Origin: Deltaproteobacteria bacterium
GTDB taxonomy: Bacteria; Desulfobacterota_C; Deferrisomatia; Deferrisomatales; JACRMM01
Direction of reading: 5' to 3'
Assembly: GCA_016218905.1 (NCBI GenBank)
Contig: JACRCS010000504.1
Span: 1 to 10,599 of the forward strand
DNA: 10,599 nt
This document shows positions 1-8,300 of the stretch, one piece after another. How positions within the stretch are numbered: position 1 is the first letter of the stretch; each line of letters opens with the position of its first letter. The translations under genes were made by a program, and so were the position numbers. The notes under the pieces are model-generated. The model searched no databases. It saw only the letters and a list, made by a program, of their open reading frames with translations, and was not told the DNA's origin.

Positions 1-70
1 CGATCACCCCGAGGCTGATGTAGTCCGTCAGACGAGCTCCGCTGGGCAACTCCGCGAGTGTACGGGCCAT
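1..70 (-). CDS. IS4-family transposase, N-terminal fragment (5' end only)
   Basis: Read on the minus strand from ATG at 70-68, the frame encodes 23 residues, beginning MARTLAELPSG and continuing with LTDYISLGVI, before leaving the window. The T-D-Y-I-S-L-G-V pattern so close to the start is what I recall of the N-terminal domain of one branch of IS4-family transposases (the Nterm_IS4 type), where it is followed by a segment rich in R-Q-R-E-L-P. None of the catalytic DDE core is visible, so the family rests on one short motif. The start is well supported: AGGAG (complement of 78-82) lies 7 bases upstream of the ATG. Whether the gene is intact cannot be judged. It is divergent from the signalling genes and functionally unrelated to them. 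Confidence 0.62.
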   Translation of the reverse strand, partial: MARTLAELPSGARLTDYISLGVI

Positions 71-76
71 TGCGTC

Positions 77-86
77 TCTCCTCTCC
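77..86 (-). promoter_or_regulatory. Ribosome binding site of the transposase-like gene
   Basis: The complement of this purine-rich block reads GGAGAGGAGA. It contains AGGAG spaced 7 bases from the ATG at 70. It supports translation of the minus-strand fragment and fixes its start. Confidence 0.6.
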
Positions 87-143
87 ATCGGGTGCGAAGA
101 GAGGATACCTGCAAATGGCAGCTAAGTGAACAGTATTGGGCCT

Positions 144-190
144 AGCCAAGCGTCCATCCGGAAAGTGCGTTTCCGGATGGACACTTGGCT
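144..190. repeat. Long near-perfect inverted repeat (21-bp arms, 5-nt loop)
   Basis: The left arm (144-164) contains GTCCATCCGGAAA and the right arm (170-190) its complement TTTCCGGATGGAC. The arms pair over 21 positions with one mismatch (C151 against A183), around the loop GTGCG (165-169). No T-run follows on either strand, so it is not a standard intrinsic terminator. It could be a dispersed palindromic element, a MITE-like unit or a structure belonging to the neighbouring insertion sequence. Confidence 0.85.
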
Positions 191-251
191 TGCGCCCCGC
201 CGGCAGCAGACCGGAACCGAACGCCGCTCGTCCTCCGTCTTCCCCGCGTTG

Positions 252-286
252 AACTGACAACCGATAACCGATAACTGACAACTGCT
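252..286. repeat. Heptameric tandem repeat, consensus AACYGAY
   Basis: Five consecutive 7-base units read AACTGAC, AACCGAT, AACCGAT, AACTGAC and a degenerate AACTGCT. Units differ only by C/T transitions apart from the last. It is AT-richer than its surroundings. Similar AACTGAC/AACCGAT heptamer tracts occur as short intergenic repeats in several unrelated bacterial genomes, from memory. No function is assigned. Confidence 0.8.
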
Positions 287-431
287 TTTGTAACGTTCCG
301 CCGGCCTCGGGACGAAAAGACGTGCACACCGTCCCATCGGGCCCTGGCGAAGAAGCTCTTCTCTCGCTCTTCGGCGGCGTACCGCTCTCCCCGGGTGCCC
401 CTAGTCCTCTTCAAACGGGAGGCCATCCTCC

Positions 432-437
432 GGAGGA
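432..437 (+). promoter_or_regulatory. Ribosome binding site deciding the porin start
   Basis: GGAGGA lies five bases before ATG at 443 and immediately precedes a clear signal peptide. It decides in favour of this ATG over an in-frame GTG at 395, which lacks such a site and would add a non-secretory leader of 16 residues. Confidence 0.8.
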
Positions 438-442
438 GCGTC

Positions 443-1666
443 ATGCGGAAAAGCCTATGGTTGTTGGGATTCCTCGCGGCCTCCTGGGCCGGCGCGTGCC
501 ATGCCGTCGACGTGGGGGACATCTCGATCCACGGCTTCGCGAGCCAGGGCTACCTGAAATCGAGCGCCAACAACTACCTCGCGGACACCGAGAAGGGCAG
601 CTTCGAGTTCAACGAGGCCGGCATCAACTTCTCGACACGGCTCTCGGACAGGACCCGTCTCGGGCTCCAGCTCTTCAGCCGGGACCTCGGCGACATCGGC
701 AACAACGAGGTGCGGCTCGACTGGGGGTACCTGGACTACCACTGGAGGGATCCGTTGGGGTTTCGCCTCGGAAAGGTGAAGATTCCCTTCGGGCTATATA
801 ACGAAGTGCGCGACTACGACGTGCTCCGGACCTCGATCCTGCTCCCGCAGAGCGTCTACGACGAAACCTGGCGGGAGAGCCTCGTGGCGATCCAGGGCGG
901 GCTCGCCTACGGATCCTACAGCCTCGGCGCTCTGGGGCGCCTCGACTACAGCGCCTATCTCGGGACGAGCAACATCGAGGCGGGAGGCGGGATCGCCGAA
1001 ACCATAGAGGACGACGGCATGGCCTTCCGCGACGCCACCGTCCACAAGGCGTTCGGCGGCCAGCTCGAGTGGGACGCCCCTGCGCCCGGCCTCCTCCTCT
1101 CCGCGAGTCTCCTGATGGGCGACCTGACCATCCGAGGGAACCCCGGCCCGGGGCTCCTGGCCGTCGCAGGCCCTCTCGGCCTCACCCCCTCGTCCCCCAT
1201 GTCCTTCGACATCCCGAGCATCGTGCTCAGCGTCTGGTCGGCGAAGTACGCGGTCGGCGGACTGACGATCGCCGCAGAGTACGCCCGGCAGAAGGGTCAC
1301 GTCTCGGTCGACGGGCTTCCGGCCCTCCTGGGGGACCAGGACATCGATCGGAACACGGAAGGGTACTACCTGCAGGCCTCGTACCGCTTGGCCGATTGGG
1401 TAGAGCTCGGCGGCTACTACTCGGCCTATTATCGAGACCGGGACGACAAGAACGGGAACAATTTCGTGGCCAAGGGGCTGCCCGACCACCTCGGGTGGCA
1501 GAAGGACTGGACGGTGGGGGCCCGCTTCGACGTGACCGAGAACTGGTTGTTCAAGCTCGAGGCACACTTCATCGACGGGACGGCCCTCCTCTTCAGGACC
1601 CGGAATCCCGGCGGCTTGGAGAGGAATTGGGAGCTGTTCGCCGTGAAGACGTCGTTCCACTTCTAG
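443..1666 (+). CDS. Outer-membrane porin-like beta-barrel protein
   Basis: Encodes 407 residues. A Sec signal peptide is visible: MRK, a hydrophobic stretch LLGFLAAS, and a likely cut after residue 21 (CHA|VD). The mature part, about 386 residues, alternates polar and aromatic residues in short amphipathic strands (for example GYLDYHW, GYYSAYYRD, GYYLQASYRL) and ends in KTSFHF. A terminal phenylalanine is the usual outer-membrane barrel assembly signal. The N-terminal part (ISIHGFASQGY, then FEFNEAGINF and FRLGKVKIPFGLYNE) fits the broad porin superfamily that includes OprO/P-like channels. The substrate is unknown; the PstS-like protein encoded 17 bp downstream would suit an anion, but that is inference. 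It is probably the first gene of the unit with the binding protein and the chemoreceptor. No frameshift or truncation is seen. Confidence 0.8.
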   Translation: MRKSLWLLGFLAASWAGACHAVDVGDISIHGFASQGYLKSSANNYLADTEKGSFEFNEAGINFSTRLSDRTRLGLQLFSRDLGDIGNNEVRLDWGYLDYHWRDPLGFRLGKVKIPFGLYNEVRDYDVLRTSILLPQSVYDETWRESLVAIQGGLAYGSYSLGALGRLDYSAYLGTSNIEAGGGIAETIEDDGMAFRDATVHKAFGGQLEWDAPAPGLLLSASLLMGDLTIRGNPGPGLLAVAGPLGLTPSSPMSFDIPSIVLSVWSAKYAVGGLTIAAEYARQKGHVSVDGLPALLGDQDIDRNTEGYYLQASYRLADWVELGGYYSAYYRDRDDKNGNNFVAKGLPDHLGWQKDWTVGARFDVTENWLFKLEAHFIDGTALLFRTRNPGGLERNWELFAVKTSFHF

Positions 1667-1683
1667 CGCGCGGGAGACCGAAG

Positions 1684-2121
1684 ATGCGTAGAGCCAGTCT
1701 CCGTGGCCCACTCCTCCGCGCAGCGGCGATGCTCGCCCTGCTCTTCTCGGCGCCCGCCCTCGCGGGCAGCGAGCTCATCATCGCGAACCGGTCGGTGCCG
1801 GCTTCCTCCCTGGAGCTGTCCGTCGTCCGGGAGATCTTCCTCGGGAAGAAGAGCCTCTGGGACAACGGCGAACCCGTCGTGCTCGTCGCCCTGAAGCGCG
1901 GCGCCACGCACGAGGCCTTCCTGCAGAAGGTTCTCGCGCGAACCGCGGCCCAGTTCACGAACGTGTGGAAGCAGGCGATCTTCACGGGGACGGGCGTCCC
2001 GCCGAAGGCCTTCGAGACCGAAGCCGACGTCGTCCGGTACGTCGCCTCGACCAAGGGGGCCATCGGGTACGTGGAGGCCGCGACCCCCCACGACACGGTC
2101 AAGGTCATCGAACTCCGGTGA
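1684..2121 (+). CDS. Small PstS-like periplasmic substrate-binding protein
   Basis: Encodes 145 residues. The start is supported by GGGAGA at 1672-1677, six bases before the ATG, and by a signal peptide (MRRASLRG, then [15 protein letters not shown]) with a likely cut after residue 27, leaving about 118 residues. The mature sequence has features of the PBP-like domain related to phosphate-binding Pst[16 protein letters not shown] near the start, the central [14 protein letters not shown], and a C-terminal GTGVPPKAF followed by [13 protein letters not shown]. Full-length PstS proteins are about twice this size, so this belongs to the short single-module class often annotated as phosphate ABC transporter substrate-binding protein. 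No permease or ATPase genes accompany it, so a sensing or ligand-presenting role with the porin and receptor is more likely than import (inference). Its TGA overlaps the GTG of the receptor gene. Confidence 0.78.
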   Translation: MRRASLRGPLLRAAAMLALLFSAPALAGSELIIANRSVPASSLELSVVREIFLGKKSLWDNGEPVVLVALKRGATHEAFLQKVLARTAAQFTNVWKQAIFTGTGVPPKAFETEADVVRYVASTKGAIGYVEAATPHDTVKVIELR

Positions 2122-4274
2122 GCCGACTCCCGATCCGCACCTCGGACCTCTCGAACCTGCCCGCGCGACTGCGCATCGCCGGGAAGGTCTGGCTGAGCTT
2201 CGGGGTGCTCATCGTGGGCTACGTCCTTTCGGTCGCGATCGTCTTCGGGATCGGGCTCCAGGCCGAGAGGCGGCTGGCGCGGCTCTCCGACTCCACGTTC
2301 ACGGCGGCCCAGCTCAGCCAGGCGGCGGTCGCCGCTTTCGACGTCCAGACGAAGACCTACGAGACGGCGGTCCTGAACGGGGACCTGGCGCTCATCGACG
2401 CCGCGGACGAGCAGTTCCGGACCGTGGAGGGTGGGCTGCGAACGCTCCGGGCTCTTCGAAGCGACCGGTCCGGCGAGCTCGACGCGCTCCTGACACGCCT
2501 CGGGGCCTACACGGTTTCGGCCCGGGTCCTCTACCGTTCCATGGCGGCGGGCGCGGAAGACGAGCCGACCCTGCTGACGGCGGGCCGTACCTTTCGGGAG
2601 GCGAAGGCCCTGCGCGGGCACCTGACGTCTCTCGCCCGCTCCTTCTCGACCGGGCTCCAGGGTGAGCTCCACCGGCTCGCACGCGTGTCGACCCAGGCAA
2701 GATACTTCCTCTTGGGGTTCATGGCCCTCGTCCTCATCCTCTCGGCCTTCTCCGTGCGCTGGGTCATCCGTCGCTTCGTAACAGGAACCGTGAGCACGGT
2801 GGTGGCGACCCTGCGGGAGATCGAGGCGGGCGGCGCAGACCTCTCGCGGCTCCTCCCGGTGAGCTCCGGGGACGAGGTGGGGGAGCTCGCCTCGAGCTTC
2901 AACGGCTTCATGGGCAAGCTCCGCTGGACCGTCAGGCGGTTGAAGGCGGTCTCGAAGGAACTGGCCGACATCACCGGAGAGCTCGGGCGCTCGTCCCGGG
3001 ACGTAGCCGGAGGCGCCGCCGAGCAGGCCCAGAGCCTCTCCTCTTCGCTCCAGGCCGTTCAGGGGATCCAGGAAGCCGTCTCCGGGATCGCGGAGAGCTC
3101 ATCGCTCCTCCTCCGCGCTGCCGGAGAGAGCAGCTCGGCCACCCAGCAGATGCGAGCCACCAACGAGGGCATCGCCGCGGAGATGGAGAACCTCTTCCTG
3201 CGCGTCGAGGAAGTCTCCGGGTCCGTCGACCAGCTCTCCGCGGCCAGCCAGCAGATCTCGGCCGTGATGGAGGAGCTCGCGGCCACCGCCCAGGACACGG
3301 CCGGCGTCGTGAACGAGCTCGACGGTGGCGTCGTGCGCATTCGGGAGAGCGCCGAAGCGACGAGCCGTCTGTCGCAGGACGTGGCCCGCGACGCCGACGC
3401 AGGGCGGCGCACGGTCGAGACCTCCGTCGCGGGCGTGACCGCGCTCCGGGAGCTGGCCGACCACTCAGCCCGGGTGATCGAGAGACTCGGGGGCCAGGCC
3501 GAGAGGATCGGCAAGGTCCTCAATGTGATCGACGACGTGGCGACCCAGACGGACCTCCTCGCGCTCAACGCGACGATTCTCGCGGCCCAGGCGGGGGAGC
3601 ACGGGAAGGGGTTCTCGGTCGTCGCCGACGAGATTCGGGATCTGGCCGAGCGCACGGCCACCTCCACGCGGGAGATCGCCGAGATCATCGACGAGCTCCA
3701 GCGGGGCGCCCGGGACGCGGTGATCGCCATGAGCGAGGGCCGGGCGCAGGTGGAGGTGGAGGTGGAGCGAGTCACCGAAGCCGGCGCCTGCCTGGAGAAG
3801 ATCCTCGAGAGCGCGTCGGAGTCGTCCGGCCAGGCGAGCGAGATCGCGCAGTTGACGCGGGATCACGCCCACGGCAGCCAGTCTATTCGGGATGCGGTCG
3901 ACCAGATGGGCGCCATGATCGCCCAGGCGGCTTCCAGCACGGCGGCCCAGAGGGATTCGGCCGAGCTGCTCGCCCGGAACGCGAAGGAGATGTCGTCCAT
4001 CGCCTCCCGAGTGAAGGACAGCACTCGGGAGCAGGTACTGGGAAATCTCCAGGTCACCGAGCTGCTCGACGAGATCCGGGCCATGGTGGAGCGCATCGAC
4101 ACCGCGACGCGGGAGCAGTCCCGCAGCGCCTCGGAGGTCCTGGAGGCGGTCGCCCGCACCCGGGCCATCGCCGAAGCCAACGCCCGCAAGGCAGGTATCG
4201 TCGACCGCGTGGTGCAGGCGCTCACCGAGCACTCCTCGGTCCTCGAGGAGGAAATGGGCGCCTTCAAGACGTAG
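2118..4274 (+). CDS. Methyl-accepting chemotaxis protein (membrane receptor)
   Basis: Encodes 718 residues from a GTG that overlaps the upstream stop by four bases (GTGA), which suggests translational coupling; the Shine-Dalgarno is weak. Transmembrane helix 1 is at about 24-47 and helix 2 at about 196-217. Between them lie about 148 mostly helical residues, compatible with a four-helix-bundle sensor, although I cannot name the ligand. A HAMP domain follows (about 218-270, ending [15 protein letters not shown]), then a long coiled-coil signalling domain. Its hairpin tip is near 474-499 and reads [10 protein letters not shown], then [11 protein letters not shown], continuing into [13 protein letters not shown]. 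Two tip residues that are E and R in E. coli Tsr (E385, R388) are L488 and Q491 here. The C-terminus, EEEMGAFKT, lacks an NWETF-like CheR-docking pentapeptide. No alternative family fits. Confidence 0.95.
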   Translation: MSRLPIRTSDLSNLPARLRIAGKVWLSFGVLIVGYVLSVAIVFGIGLQAERRLARLSDSTFTAAQLSQAAVAAFDVQTKTYETAVLNGDLALIDAADEQFRTVEGGLRTLRALRSDRSGELDALLTRLGAYTVSARVLYRSMAAGAEDEPTLLTAGRTFREAKALRGHLTSLARSFSTGLQGELHRLARVSTQARYFLLGFMALVLILSAFSVRWVIRRFVTGTVSTVVATLREIEAGGADLSRLLPVSSGDEVGELASSFNGFMGKLRWTVRRLKAVSKELADITGELGRSSRDVAGGAAEQAQSLSSSLQAVQGIQEAVSGIAESSSLLLRAAGESSSATQQMRATNEGIAAEMENLFLRVEEVSGSVDQLSAASQQISAVMEELAATAQDTAGVVNELDGGVVRIRESAEATSRLSQDVARDADAGRRTVETSVAGVTALRELADHSARVIERLGGQAERIGKVLNVIDDVATQTDLLALNATILAAQAGEHGKGFSVVADEIRDLAERTATSTREIAEIIDELQRGARDAVIAMSEGRAQVEVEVERVTEAGACLEKILESASESSGQASEIAQLTRDHAHGSQSIRDAVDQMGAMIAQAASSTAAQRDSAELLARNAKEMSSIASRVKDSTREQVLGNLQVTELLDEIRAMVERIDTATREQSRSASEVLEAVARTRAIAEANARKAGIVDRVVQALTEHSSVLEEEMGAFKT

Positions 4275-4408
4275 CACCGCAGCGATTTACCTCCTGAATC
4301 CGCTACGTTACGGATATTCTTGCACACTTCCTGCCGCGCACGTAGGCTGGAGCTCGCCCGCGTCTCGCCCGACCCGGCGCGGATCTCCACGAAAGTCGAC
4401 GCGATGGA
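4275..4408. other. Intergenic gap between the two gene units
   Basis: This 134-bp gap is the only sizeable break between plus-strand genes. It contains an imperfect inverted repeat at 4296-4319 (GAATCCG, eight bases, CGGATATTC with a two-base bulge). That could be a weak terminator or an operator, but no T-run follows. A candidate promoter is listed separately. Transcription may continue through from unit A. Confidence 0.5.
4320..4348 (+). promoter_or_regulatory. Weak sigma-70-like promoter candidate for unit B
   Basis: TTGCAC at 4320-4325 (five of six bases match TTGACA only if one gap is allowed; four of six position by position) is followed after 17 bases by TAGGCT at 4343-4348, which matches TATAAT at three of six positions. 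Spacing and location, 61 bases before the cheR ATG, are right, but in GC-rich DNA a match this weak can occur by chance. Confidence 0.2.
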
Positions 4409-5302
4409 ATGCCGGATTCGTTCGAACTGATCCTGAAGTACGTCAAGAAGTCCCGCGGGCTCGACCTCTCCGGCTATCGGACGGAAACGCTGCGCAAGCG
4501 CCTCGCGGAGCGGGTGGACCGCGTGGGGGACCCGGATACCGGGGCGTACCTCGCCCGGCTCGAGGCCGACCCCGAGGAGTGCGACCGCCTGGTGACGGCG
4601 CTCGCCGTGCACGTGACCTCCTTCTTCCGCGATCCCGTCGTCTTCGAGCTCCTGGAGCAGGCGGTGCTCCCGGCCATCGTCCGGGAGAAGGGCCGCCTGC
4701 GGGCGAGCGAGCTGCGGGTCTGGTCCGCCGGTTGCGGTTCGGGCGAAGAGGCCTATTCTCTCTCGATCCTGCTCGACCGCGCGCTCAAGGAGGCGCCCGT
4801 TCCCCTCGTGCCGCTCGTCTTCGGCACCGACGTGAGCGCGACGGCGCTCCAGGCGGCCGAGGCCGGCATCTACGGGAGAGAGCAGCTTGAGAACGTGAAG
4901 CTCGGGATTCTCGACCGCTACTTCGTCGAGAGCGGCGGCCGGTTCCAGGTCACCGCTGCCGTGCGCGCTCCGGTCCGCTTCTCGTTCGACGACGTCACGA
5001 GACCGGGGGTACTGGCCCCGGCGGAGAGCATCTTCGGCGGCTTCGATCTGGTCCTTTGCAGAAACGTCCTCATCTACTTCGGCCCGAAGCTGCAGGAGAG
5101 CGTGCTCGGCAAGCTCGAGGCCTCGCTCGCCCCCGGCGGCTTCCTCGTGCTCGGCACGTCGGAGCACCTCTCGGGGCCCGCCGCGGGACGGCTCGAGGTG
5201 CTGGACGCCAGGAACCGCATCTACCGCAAACCCACGAACTCCCGGCGCGGTCCTCGTCTCGAGGCCGGGGGCGCGCCGACGCACCGTAGAAGGCACCGAT
5301 GA
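4409..5302 (+). CDS. cheR: CheR-type protein-glutamate methyltransferase
   Basis: Encodes 297 residues, close to the usual size of CheR. It should transfer methyl groups from S-adenosylmethionine to glutamates of chemoreceptors in the cytoplasm. The N-terminal helical domain (about 5-60) ends in the conserved HVTSFFRD (68-75). The catalytic domain shows WSAGCGSGEEAYS (105-117, the SAM-binding loop), GTDVS (139-143), FDLVLCRNVLIYF (212-224) and a late GFLVLGTSEHL. All are standard CheR signatures with no missing key residue. The basic tail after about residue 275 looks disordered. The ATG at 4409 has only a poor Shine-Dalgarno, but it begins the family's normal N-terminus (MPDSFELILKYV). The 3' end overlaps the hybrid kinase start by four bases (ATGA). 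The receptor encoded just upstream is the obvious substrate candidate. CheR genes of this kind often sit beside cheB and a multi-receiver kinase; cheB is not in the window. Confidence 0.93.
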   Translation: MPDSFELILKYVKKSRGLDLSGYRTETLRKRLAERVDRVGDPDTGAYLARLEADPEECDRLVTALAVHVTSFFRDPVVFELLEQAVLPAIVREKGRLRASELRVWSAGCGSGEEAYSLSILLDRALKEAPVPLVPLVFGTDVSATALQAAEAGIYGREQLENVKLGILDRYFVESGGRFQVTAAVRAPVRFSFDDVTRPGVLAPAESIFGGFDLVLCRNVLIYFGPKLQESVLGKLEASLAPGGFLVLGTSEHLSGPAAGRLEVLDARNRIYRKPTNSRRGPRLEAGGAPTHRRRHR

Positions 5303-8300
5303 AGCTACTGGACAACTTGACCCTCAAGGCGCGCGTCGGAGTCGCGTTGGCCGTCGTCGTCGCCATGACCCTCGCGCTCGGACTCTTCTCCCTGACCCAG
5401 GTCGACAGGCTGGCGGCCCAGACGGAGGGGCTCTACGAGCACCCCCTCAGGGTGAGCAACGCGGCGCTCATGGTGAGCCTCGGCGTCACCAGGATGAACT
5501 TCCTCATGGAGGACCTCACCTCGCTCGGGTCCAACGCCAACCTGCAGGAAGACCTCGCCGAGCTGCGGGAGCAGGAGAAGTTCGTCGCTGAGAAGCTCGA
5601 CCTCATCCGGGACAAGATCCTCGGGGAGGCCGGACGGGCGCTCGAACAGGAGACCCGGACGCTCTTCGTCAACTGGAAGCCGATCCGAGACGAGACGCTG
5701 AGGCTCCTGGCCCAGGGAGACCGAAAGGCCGCGGCCCAGGTGCGCGAGACCAAGGGGCAGCCCTACGCCCAGCGCATCGAACAGAAGACGCAGGAGCTCT
5801 ACGCGTATCCCCTGGCGAGGGCTGCGGAGTTCATGGACGAGGCGAGGCGGGTCGATTCCCAGGCGCGCACGCTCACCATCGCCATGATGATCGGCGCCGG
5901 CGCACTCTCGTCCGTCCTCCTGCTCTTCGTCCTCCGGAGCGTGCTCGTCTCCGTCGGCTCGCTCAAGAGGACCATGGGCGAGATCACCGCCTCCGGCGAG
6001 CTCGTCGACTCCGACCTCACCGGCCGAAACGAGATCGCGGAGATGGCGCGCCACTTCAACGCGCTCCTCGCGACGCTCCGCAATCAGCTGTGGCTGCGCG
6101 AGGGCTTGAACGCCCTGGGACGGGAGACCATCGGAGAGGCCTACGAGGACCTTCTGCGAAAGAGCATCGGCTTCGTCTCCCGCCACGTGGAGGCGTGCGC
6201 CGGAGCGCTCTACGCCTACGACCCCGCGAAGGAGTTGTGCGAGCTCCGCGCTTCCTACGCCTTCGTGGAGCGAGAGTATCTCTCCAATGCCTTCCGGCCG
6301 GGCGAGGGCATCGTGGGCCAGGTGGCGGTGGAAAGGCGGCCCATTCTCCTCAAGAACATTCGCAGGAGCGAGGCCGAGGCGCGAACCGGCACCGTGAGTG
6401 AGCCGCCCCGCTCGATCTATGCCCTCCCGCTCGTCTACGAGGACGCGCTCCTGGGCGTGCTCGAGGTCGCCTTCTTCGGAGAGGTCGACGCAACGCGCAC
6501 GGAGTTCCTCGACGCGGCCGGGACGCTCATCGCCACCTCGATCTACACCGCCGCTCAAGCCAAACGGATCCAGGACCTCCTCAACGAGACCCAGGTCGCC
6601 AACGAGGCGCTCCGGGAGAAGACCGCCGAGCTGAACGCGGCGAACGAGGAGCTCACGGCCGCGAACTCCGAGCTCTCGGCCCAGTCCCACGAGCTCCAGT
6701 CCCAGGCGGAGGAGCTCCGGGCCCAGGCGGCGGAGCTCGAGGCGAAGCAGGCCCAGGTGCAGGAAGCCGACCGGCTCAAGTCCGAGTTCCTCTCCAATAT
6801 GAGCCATGAGCTCCGCACCCCGCTCAACAGCGTGCTCGCCCTCTCGCAGCTCATGATCGCCAGGGGCGTGGGAAAGAACCCCGACCAGGAGAAGGAGTAT
6901 CTGCGCGTCATCGAGCGCAACGGGCGCCAACTCCTCTCGCTCATCAACGACATCCTGGACCTGTCAAAGATCGAGAGCGGGCGCATGGAGGTGTATTCCG
7001 CCGAGCTCGACCCCTTCGCGATCGCCGAGGCGGTGATCGAGACCGTCTCGCCGCTCGCCCGGGAGAAGGGCCTGGCGCTCAAACTGGTGCCCTCGTCGTC
7101 CAAGGTCCGCTCCCTCGAGTCCGACGAAGAGAAGGTCCGCCAGATCCTCCTCAACCTCGTCTCGAACGCGGTGAAGTTCACGTCCGAGGGCAGCGTCGAG
7201 GTGGCGCTCTCGCAGGCGGACGGCTGGGTCTCGATCTCCGTGCGCGACACCGGCATCGGGATGATCCCGGAGGACCTCGACGTCATCTTCGACGAGTTCC
7301 GGCAGGTGGACGGCTCGACCTCCAGGCGTCACGAGGGGACCGGGCTCGGCCTCGCCATCTCCCAGAAGCTCGCGAAGCTCCTCGGCGGCTGGATCGCCGT
7401 CGAATCCGCGCCCGGGGTCGGGAGCACGTTCGCCCTGAAGCTCCCGAGCCGCCTCGGCGCCGCGACGGCCGGCGTGATCACGGCACCTCCGGCGCTCTCC
7501 GCCGGGCTGCGGTCCCCGCCGGCCGAGCTGACGGGTACGGGTCAGACCGTGCTGGTGATCGACGACGAGGAGAGGACCCGGCGGGCCCTCGCGGATTATC
7601 TCGTGGCCGCCGGATACCGGCCGATCCTGGCCCGGAGCGGCCCGGAAGGGCTCGAGCTCGCGCGGCGGCACAAACCCTTCGCGATCACGCTCGACCTGAT
7701 CATGCCGGAGATGGACGGCTGGGAGGTCATCTCGCGCCTCAAGCGGTCTCCGGAGACGGCCGAAATTCCCGTCGTCTTCGTCTCGGTGAGCGATGAGCGG
7801 GCGACGGGCCGCGCCCTCGGCGGCGCCGGCTTCCTCGTCAAGCCCGTGGACCCCCGCGCCCTGGAGGCGGAGCTCGGCCGCATCGCCCGCGCCCGCGAGA
7901 TCCGGCGCGTCCTGGTCGTCGACGACGACCCGGTCGTCCGCGAGGAGCTCTCCTCATTCCTCGGGGAGCGGGGCTACCGCGTGGAGGCCGTCTCGAACGG
8001 CGCCGACGCCCTGTCGCTCGCGGCGGTGGACCCTCCCGACGCGGTCATCCTCGACCTGATGATGCCCGAGCTCGACGGGTTCACCGTGCTCGACCGGCTC
8101 CGCTCCAGCCGGGCGACCGCCGAGATCCCGGTCATCATCCTCACGGCCAAGGACCTCACGGCCGAAGAACTACGGCGTCTCGCGGCAGCGGCCCACCGGG
8201 TGGTCGCCAAGGGACACGCGGGCTCGGTCTGGGAGGAGCTCGACCGCGTCCTTCGCGCGCTGTCGCGTGCCGGGCAGGCCTCCCTGGAGGTCCCGGGCGC

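Larger units (their letters stand above)
1..145 (-). mobile_element. Edge of a probable IS4-family insertion sequence (approximate inner limit)
   Basis: The start of a transposase-like gene on the minus strand (codons at 1-70) implies that the window's left edge lies inside an insertion sequence, with its 5' flank ending somewhere between about 115 and 190. The outer limit given here is a guess placed just before a long hairpin. The other end of the element is outside the window, so neither terminal inverted repeats nor a target-site duplication can be verified. Confidence 0.4.
71..442. other. Non-coding stretch between transposase fragment and porin gene
   Basis: No open frame here has both a plausible start and recognisable protein content. 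The stretch holds the transposase leader (71-90), a long hairpin (144-190), a heptamer tandem repeat (252-286) and, at its right end, the Shine-Dalgarno site of the porin gene. I could not identify a convincing sigma-70 or sigma-54 promoter for unit A, although one must lie here or be supplied from further upstream. The region looks like mobile-element or repeat debris rather than a conserved leader. Confidence 0.6.

Noticed and set aside
144..190. Hairpin as a rho-independent terminator
   Set aside because: No T-run follows the stem on either strand.
178..193. Sigma-54-like promoter reading TGGACACTTGGCTTGC
   Set aside because: The GG and GC elements are one base too far apart for a -24/-12 promoter, and the match lies mostly within an arm of the hairpin.
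395..442. Upstream in-frame GTG start for the porin gene
   Set aside because: It lacks a Shine-Dalgarno and would place 16 non-secretory residues before an evident signal peptide; ATG at 443 has GGAGGA five bases upstream.
1069..1683. N-terminal extension of the binding-protein frame inside the porin gene
   Set aside because: The extension is arginine/proline-rich frame-shadow sequence; the signal peptide and Shine-Dalgarno place the start at 1684.
1965..2117. Earlier ATG for the chemoreceptor frame inside the binding-protein gene
   Set aside because: The added residues are compositionally biased shadow sequence; the receptor begins sensibly at GTG 2118, just before TM1.
4296..4319. Inverted repeat as the terminator of unit A
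   Set aside because: The stem is short and bulged and is not followed by a T-run, so it is only mentioned in the intergenic entry.
3863..5296. Long open frame on the minus strand spanning the receptor 3' end and cheR (477 codons)
   Set aside because: It is antisense to two genes with clear family motifs and has no recognisable domain; the GC bias explains the absence of stops.
5305..6930. Long open frame on the minus strand opposite the hybrid kinase (541 codons)
   Set aside because: It lies entirely within a well-recognised kinase gene and its translation is a Leu/Gly/Arg/Glu-rich mirror typical of antisense frames in GC-rich DNA.
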